A stretch of DNA of 64,000 nt. It comes from Joyebacterum sp964521425. Its GTDB lineage: Bacteria > Joyebacterota > Joyebacteria > Joyebacterales > Joyebacteraceae. Shown piece after piece: positions 59,438 through 64,000 of this stretch; within the stretch, counting starts at the first letter, position 1, and each line of letters begins with the position of its first letter. The translations under genes and the position numbers were made by a program. The stretch is from NCBI GenBank assembly GCA_964521425.1, contig CAZFRO010000009.1:1-64000 (forward strand), in the 5' to 3' direction. A model generated the notes under the pieces. It worked only from the letters and a program-made list of their open reading frames with translations. It ran no database searches and had not been told where the DNA came from.

Positions 59438-60292
59438 ATGCCGTATTACGGAGAACCAGCAGAGGAAGACAAGAGTCTGGAGCTCTATCTTCGAGAGATC
59501 GCCAGGACCCCGCTTCTGACCCGTGAAGAGGAGCAGGAGCTTGGGAGACTGATCCTCAAGGGTGACCAGAGTGCTCGCGACGCGCTCGTGCAGGCGAACC
59601 TGCGCTTCGTCGTGAGTGTAGCGAAGGGGTACGCCCGGAAGACGGACGCTCCGATCATGGATGTCATAAACCAGGGCAACCTTGGGCTGATAGAAGCGGC
59701 GAATCGCTTCGATGCCGAGCGTGGACGCAAGTTCATTACGTACGCGGTCTGGTGGATCCGGCACGCCATCCTCAAGGGTATGGCTGAGCAGTCTGGGGCC
59801 ATGAGACTTCCGCTCAACAAGACGGGGGCCATACGCAGAATGTGGCGGACGCTCGAGCGCCTGCGCCAGGAGACCGGGCGGGAGCCGAGCGACAAGGAGA
59901 TCGGGGACGAGATGAGCCTTGCGCCTCATGTCATCGCGGATCTCAAGAAGCTGTCGGTCAGTAGTCTGTCGCTGGACGCACCGCTCACTCTCGATGAGGA
60001 TCTGAACCTCGGCGATATGGTTGCCGATCCCGCGGATGACCCAGCGGAGTACCTGCTTCACTACGAGTCGCTTGGGCAGGAGGTAGACTTCGCCCTCGAC
60101 GTGCTGACCGAGAGGGAGTCGCTGATCGTGAAGCACTACTTCGGACTCGAGGAAGAGGACAAGAAGACGCTTGAGCAGATCGGCGCGATGATAGGTCTGA
60201 CTCGCGAGCGGGTCAGGCAGATCAAAGAAGAGGCGCTCACGAAACTGAGGAGTGCACCAAGGGCCGAGGAGCTTCTGGTCTATCTGCACTAG
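59438..60292 (+). CDS. rpoD: Primary sigma factor, short RpoD/SigA type
   Basis: 284 residues, with no region 1.1, as in Bacteroidetes and other FCB phyla. Visible: region 1.2 YLREIARTPLLTREEEQELG, region 2 (LRFVVSVAKGYA, NQGNLGLIEAANRFDAERGRKFITYAVWWIRHAIL), region 3 and region 4 (LTRERVRQIKEEALTKLR). The KFITYAVWWIRHAI segment is the -10 recognition part. ATG 59438 follows CGGAGG. A palindromic hairpin follows the stop. Confidence 0.93.
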   Translation: MPYYGEPAEEDKSLELYLREIARTPLLTREEEQELGRLILKGDQSARDALVQANLRFVVSVAKGYARKTDAPIMDVINQGNLGLIEAANRFDAERGRKFITYAVWWIRHAILKGMAEQSGAMRLPLNKTGAIRRMWRTLERLRQETGREPSDKEIGDEMSLAPHVIADLKKLSVSSLSLDAPLTLDEDLNLGDMVADPADDPAEYLLHYESLGQEVDFALDVLTERESLIVKHYFGLEEEDKKTLEQIGAMIGLTRERVRQIKEEALTKLRSAPRAEELLVYLH

Positions 60293-60316
60293 AAACCAGG
60301 CAGCATGAGCTTCGTT

Positions 60317-60354
60317 GTACATGCACCCACCGTCCGGAAGGATGGTGGGTGTAC
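60317..60354 (+). terminator. Stem-loop after rpoD
   Basis: GTACATGCACCCACCGTCC pairs with GGATGGTGGGTGTAC (one mismatch), loop GGAA. It lacks a strong T-tract, so termination is inferred from position. Confidence 0.5.
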
Positions 60355-60437
60355 GTCATTCTCAAGGCACTCGCACAAGCAATCTGCTTGACTGGGGGCC
60401 GGATTTCTCCATACCATCACCGATAGGCCCTGCTGGC

Positions 60438-60524
60438 AGGGGTGCGCCCAATGAGACTGTGGGCGCAGGGGTGCGCCCAATGAGACTGTGGGCGCAGGGG
60501 TGCGCCCAATGAGACTGTGGGCGC
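60438..60524. repeat. 29-bp palindromic repeat, three tandem copies
   Basis: Three identical 29-bp units start at 60438, 60467 and 60496 and contain GTGCGCCCAATGAGACTGTG followed by GGCGC. Stem TGCGCCCA/TGGGCGCA. Copies directly abut, with no spacers, so this is not a CRISPR array. Same family as at 37401 and 41551. Confidence 0.9.
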
Positions 60525-60600
60525 ATGACGTGTGGCGTTCTCAGGACGCAGCAAACCCCGAGCGGTCTTCGTTGTCTATATACATGCAGATGGAGACGGC

Positions 60601-60677
60601 AAGCAGTGCCGGACAGGCACGGCCGCTAGGCCGAGACAAAAAGCAGTGCCGGACAAGCCCGGCCGTGAGGCCGAGAC
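60601..60677. repeat. 40-bp tandem duplication
   Basis: Two copies of a 37-bp sequence beginning AAGCAGTGCCGGACA and ending GGCCGAGAC at 60601 and 60641, about 90 percent identical. Each includes GGCCG/CGGCC self-complementary parts. It lies 13 bp before the M16-like gene. Confidence 0.8.
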
Positions 60678-60689
60678 GGAGCCCCCATT

Positions 60690-61997
60690 ATGATACGCGC
60701 CCACCATTTCATGGTGATTGCAACCATGCTTACTCTGATCCTCGTCGCGGGGTGCGCCGACGTGGAGCGAGCGGTGCATGTGACCCGGACTCTCCCGAAC
60801 GGCGTTACCATAATAGCCAAGGAGAATCGTGGGTCCGACATGGTCTCAGCGCATCTCTGGGTCCGTGACGGGGCTCTGTACGAATCAGCCGATGAGGCCG
60901 GAACGGCTGCTCTTCTTCGAAGCGTGATGGTGTCCGCCGAGCGGGACCCGATCCTTGAGGAGAGGGCGCAGGAGTTTGCGGGCAACGGTGGCGTCGTCAT
61001 GGCGAGCCCCTCACATGATTTCGTCTACTACGTCACGACCTGTCTTGCCAAGCACTTCGAGAAAGCCGCGGAACTTCTCTACATGGGTACGACCAACACC
61101 GTCTTCAGCGACGAGGATGTTGAGAGCGCCAAGCAGGGGCTCCTCATCTCACTCGGCAAGTACGGCTCGAATCCAAGGGAACAAGCGTACCTCGCCTGCA
61201 TGAAGAACATGATGGGCGAGCATCCCTACACGCGGTTTTCGTACGGATCCGCGGATGTCGTCACGGGACTTACGTCTGACGATCTGCGTGAGAGACATCG
61301 CAACATGTACGTCGGCAGGAATATGATCATCTCGGTCGTCGGGAATATCGACGCCATGCGCGCGGCCGACGTTATCGAGTCGCTCTTCGGTGACGTGCCG
61401 GAGGGTGAGTTGGCTCAGCCGGTGGCCCAGGGCGTTGTCTGGCGCAGCGAGAACAGTGACGAGGTTCTTCACGGGGAGGGGTTTCCTCCATACATCATCG
61501 TCGGTTTCCCCGCACCGAGCGGTTCCGATGAGGATGTGGCGGCGATGGATCTCCTCCTGATGCTACTGGGGAGGGGAAGGGCATCGCGACTTGAGCGTGG
61601 CCTTATCCTGGATGAGCAGCTCGCGGTCAGTGTCAGCGCAGGATGGGGGACGAAGCGGCAGCCAAACCCCATCATGGCGTGGGTCGATGTGGGCGACCAT
61701 GACGTGGATAGAGCCAGAGAGGCCACCATCGAAGCGTTCCTGTCGCTTGCTGACGATCCAATAGACGAAGATGACGTGGCCCGTGCGCGGATCGCTATGT
61801 TGACCGAAGTGGCGGAGGCCAGATGCACAATGGCTGAGCGAGCTTCCTACGAGTCCTACTACGCGACCGTGAGCGGTACGAACTTCATAGATGAGTACAT
61901 GGCCCGGATCGATGAGCTGACCGCGGAGGATCTTGAACGCGTGGCGAAGAAGTACTTCCGCCGTGACAGCTACTCGGTCGCCATGGCCTTGCCGTAG
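60690..61997 (+). CDS. M16-family protein, predicted lipoprotein, without the zinc motif
   Basis: 435 residues. A lipobox LVAGC (about 18-22) marks a lipoprotein. Fold blocks of peptidase M16 are visible: VTRTLPNGVTIIAKEN, then SAHLWVRDGALYESADEAG, DVESAKQGLL, HPYTRFSYGSADVVTGLTSDDLRERHRNMYVGRNMIISVVGNID. The HxxEH site that follows the Gly-rich turn is replaced by AALLRSV, so it is not expected to bind zinc. Pairs of M16 proteins usually have one active member; the next gene is also degenerate. Confidence 0.82.
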   Translation: MIRAHHFMVIATMLTLILVAGCADVERAVHVTRTLPNGVTIIAKENRGSDMVSAHLWVRDGALYESADEAGTAALLRSVMVSAERDPILEERAQEFAGNGGVVMASPSHDFVYYVTTCLAKHFEKAAELLYMGTTNTVFSDEDVESAKQGLLISLGKYGSNPREQAYLACMKNMMGEHPYTRFSYGSADVVTGLTSDDLRERHRNMYVGRNMIISVVGNIDAMRAADVIESLFGDVPEGELAQPVAQGVVWRSENSDEVLHGEGFPPYIIVGFPAPSGSDEDVAAMDLLLMLLGRGRASRLERGLILDEQLAVSVSAGWGTKRQPNPIMAWVDVGDHDVDRAREATIEAFLSLADDPIDEDDVARARIAMLTEVAEARCTMAERASYESYYATVSGTNFIDEYMARIDELTAEDLERVAKKYFRRDSYSVAMALP

Positions 61998-62039
61998 AGA
62001 CCGGGCTCCGTGCGGTGCTTCAGAGACAGGGATGTGAAG

Positions 62040-63362
62040 ATGGTACGACAGAGCATACGTGGAACGAGATTCGCCGTCCCGGTGATTGCGACCCTTGTGG
62101 CAATGAGTGCCATTGCCGCGGCAGGCATGCGCCAAGTCCAGCTTGACAGCGGCTTGACTCTCATCGCCGTTCATGACGGTTGGTGCGATATCAGCGCCGT
62201 CTCCGTCATGGTCGACGCCGGATCGAGATACGATCCGGACGAGCGTGGTGGTCTTGCCCAGCTCACGAACGGGATGGTGTTCGAGGGAACACGCGATGCA
62301 ACGCGGGAGGAGATCGCGGACGAGCTGGACAGGCTGTCTATCAAGTACGCCGCCCTGACATCAGAGGACTTCGCTGAAGTCTACATTGCTTCACACAAGA
62401 CCGAGTTCAACACTGCCCTCGAGTGGCTGAGCGAGTTCATGCTGCGACCCGTCTTTGACGGAGAGCGTCTGGATTGGGAGAAGGAGTTCGCGATCGGCTC
62501 CTTCGAGAGCGATATGGACGATGCGTTCACACGGAACTACCGGAGGTTGAGCGGACTTCTCTTCCCCGGACATCCCTACTCCCACCCTGTGTTGGGTACA
62601 CCCGAGAGCATTCCGGCGGCCACGCGGGATGATATCATCTCGTTCCACGAGCAACACTACGGGGCGAGCAACACCGTCGTTGTTGCCGTGGGCGATTTCG
62701 ATGCGGACGAGATGATTGCCGGACTTGAGGTTCTCTTCGCAGGCTACCCCGCCCGCGATGTGGAGCGTCGAGGGAGTTCTCAAGTCGTTCGGGAGGGCCC
62801 GTCCGAACTCAATGCCTACCACGAGGGCGAGCAGGGATTCGTCGAGATCGGCTTCCTTGGTCCTGAGATCGGGAGCGATGACTACGCGGCGGTGCAGGTG
62901 ATGATCAGTGCCCTCGGGGACGGCTCCGGCTCTCGGTTGTCCGGATGCTTCGGGGACAGTGATCCTGCGGAGCTGTGTGTGGCCGGAGCATTCGTCAGCG
63001 TCAGGTCCGAGGGCGTTCGGCTTGTCGCATATGCGTCTTCCGACGACGTCGATAGAACACTCCGGACTCTCAACGAAGAGATCGAGGGAATGAGAACCGT
63101 GGCAGTGAGTGCGGTCGAGCTTGAGCAGGCCAAGAGCAGAATCGAAACCCGGTTCGCAACGCATACCGAGACAAACAGGGACAAGGCGGGCGCGATCGCA
63201 CGACGCCACCTGCTCGGTCTCCCACAGGATTACCGCAGGGTGTATCTCGATCAACTGGAGTCCGTCACGGCAGATGATGTGGAGCGCGTCGCACGCACGT
63301 ACCTCGTCAATCCCGCAACGGTCGTCGAGAGGCCCGGCGAACCTCCGAGGCGCGGCATCTAG
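62040..63362 (+). CDS. M16-family protein, zinc motif lost
   Basis: 440 residues with a signal peptide (about 10-28). MRQVQLDSGLTLIAVHD, AVSVMVDAGSRYDPDERGGLAQLTNGMVFEGT and HPYSHPVLGTPESIPAATRDDI are M16 blocks. At the place of HxxEH the sequence reads QLTNG, so the zinc-binding residues are absent. Likely partner of the preceding M16-like lipoprotein (43-bp gap), perhaps as a structural or chaperone pair. ATG 62040 with AGGGA upstream. Confidence 0.82.
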   Translation: MVRQSIRGTRFAVPVIATLVAMSAIAAAGMRQVQLDSGLTLIAVHDGWCDISAVSVMVDAGSRYDPDERGGLAQLTNGMVFEGTRDATREEIADELDRLSIKYAALTSEDFAEVYIASHKTEFNTALEWLSEFMLRPVFDGERLDWEKEFAIGSFESDMDDAFTRNYRRLSGLLFPGHPYSHPVLGTPESIPAATRDDIISFHEQHYGASNTVVVAVGDFDADEMIAGLEVLFAGYPARDVERRGSSQVVREGPSELNAYHEGEQGFVEIGFLGPEIGSDDYAAVQVMISALGDGSGSRLSGCFGDSDPAELCVAGAFVSVRSEGVRLVAYASSDDVDRTLRTLNEEIEGMRTVAVSAVELEQAKSRIETRFATHTETNRDKAGAIARRHLLGLPQDYRRVYLDQLESVTADDVERVARTYLVNPATVVERPGEPPRRGI

Positions 63363-63396
63363 CGTCGGTCTTCAGACTCAAACCTTGAGGTGTTGC

Positions 63397-63843
63397 TTGA
63401 TCATCGTAAGCGCGTGTCTCGTGGGACTGAAGACGCGGCATGATGGTGATGACAATCTGGTCGAGGCAATCCGTGAGCTGGTCGCGCGGGGGGAAGCGAT
63501 CCCCATCTGTCCTGAACAGCTCGGCGGACTCCCGACGCCACGAACACCGGCCGACTTCTCAGGCGGTGACGGGAAGGCCGTGCTTGATGGCGCCGCAAGC
63601 GTAGTCGACCGAAACGGAACCGACGTGACCGAGGCGTTCAGACGAGGTGCGGAGGAATCACTGTCCGTCGCCCGCATGACCGGAGCGACCGTGGCTATCC
63701 TGAAGGAGCGAAGCCCCTCGTGTGGTGTGAGGCGCGTCTGGATTGACGGTGAACTTGCGGATGGTAGAGGGGTTACGGCCGCTCTCCTCGAGCGGCACGG
63801 CGTCCGCATTGAATCAGAAGAAGACTGGCTCGACAAATCCTGA
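63397..63843 (+). CDS. DUF523 family protein
   Basis: 148 residues. IVSACLVGLKTRHDG at the start, CPEQLGGLPTPRTP in the middle and the end block LKERSPSCGVRRVW are the family's three conserved motifs, with Cys in each. Function not known; members are often short single-domain proteins. TTG 63397 is used since GAGG lies six bases upstream and the family starts there. Confidence 0.85.
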   Translation: MIIVSACLVGLKTRHDGDDNLVEAIRELVARGEAIPICPEQLGGLPTPRTPADFSGGDGKAVLDGAASVVDRNGTDVTEAFRRGAEESLSVARMTGATVAILKERSPSCGVRRVWIDGELADGRGVTAALLERHGVRIESEEDWLDKS

Positions 63844-63924
63844 TGAGACGTGTACCCTGTCTGACAGTCCGCGCGATGAGTTGGTGCGGGGGGTGCATTC
63901 GTGTATCCAGGCCACGGAGGTACG

Positions 63925-64000
63925 TTGCTGAGCGCAGGGGGAAATATCCGGACGCCGATAGCCACCATTCTCGTGGCGCTTGTACTCGTGACGTTCGCCG
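63925..64000 (+). CDS. N-terminal fragment of a membrane or secreted protein, cut by the window edge
   Basis: TTG 63925 with GGAGGTACG upstream. The first 25 codons read LSAGGNIRTPIATILVALVLVTFA, a signal peptide or membrane anchor. The product cannot be named because the frame runs out of the window. Confidence 0.5.
   Translation, partial: MLSAGGNIRTPIATILVALVLVTFA

Noticed and set aside
60438..60524. Array of identical repeats resembling CRISPR
   Set aside because: The 29-bp units abut with no spacers and no cas genes are present; they fit a palindromic REP-like repeat.

Overview
The window is about 64 kb of high-GC, gene-dense bacterial chromosome with short intergenic gaps. The organism looks like a Gram-negative member of the FCB superphylum or a neighbouring candidate phylum (Eisenbacteria, Krumholzibacteria or Latescibacteria-like). 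Three things point there: a short Bacteroidetes-style primary sigma factor (59438-60292), a PorV/UPF0164-type outer-membrane barrel (55159-56070), and a secreted protein ending in a FlgD-like beta domain (2630-4159). An LpxH-like hydrolase and several other predicted beta-barrels support an outer membrane. No ribosomal RNA is present, so the phylum is an inference. TTG and GTG starts with strong Shine-Dalgarno sites are frequent.

Layout. 1-6.1 kb (minus strand): initiator tRNA, cytochrome c maturation pair ccsA/resB, a FlgD-tailed secreted protein, ftsB and enolase. 6.2-11.5 kb (plus): an HTH fused to a degenerate M29 aminopeptidase-like domain, two methyltransferases, an FmdB zinc ribbon, and a duplicated-domain secreted protein broken by an in-frame amber codon. 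11.5-14.3 kb (minus): DUF2089 / SHOCT-like / bactofilin-like operon and a DUF624-like membrane protein. 14.5-21.7 kb: a secreted beta-helix protein, then a minus-strand envelope operon (rlmN, secreted protein, Omp85-like barrel, barrel-SppA fusion). 21.7-25.9 kb: ArsR regulator, Asp-rich secreted peptide and a 1032-residue TPR-GAF-sigma54 activator.

26-32.8 kb holds the most unusual system: a putative ranthipeptide-type RiPP operon. It begins with an 850-residue protein in which a class I isoprenoid-synthase-like domain is fused to an RRE-like segment and a radical SAM/SPASM maturase. Two Cys-rich precursor peptides follow, each with a shared LANG leader motif and repeated C-x(2-3)-D motifs. 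Then come a secreted beta-propeller and an ABC exporter pair. A sigma-54-type promoter lies upstream, just after the sigma54-activator gene. 33-37.2 kb is a ZraS/ZraR/ZraP-like envelope-stress module, again with a sigma-54 promoter.

37.5-47.2 kb: a barrel protein, OsmC, TldD/PmbA, a DUF2207 protein, archease-RtcB RNA ligase and PolX. 47.4-57 kb: a secreted protein with the C-terminal WGxIKxLYR tag, an htpX-lemA cluster, a copper P-type ATPase, YjbQ, a CPBP protease, the PorV-like barrel and an LpxH-like hydrolase. 57-64 kb: HtrA protease, the primary sigma factor, two M16-family proteins lacking the zinc motif, DUF523 and a truncated gene at the edge.

Recurring features that are not single genes: a WGxIKxLYR motif that ends two secreted proteins and lies inside a third; a 29-bp palindromic repeat (TGCGCCCA/TGGGCGCA) at three loci; and several short tandem repeats between genes.
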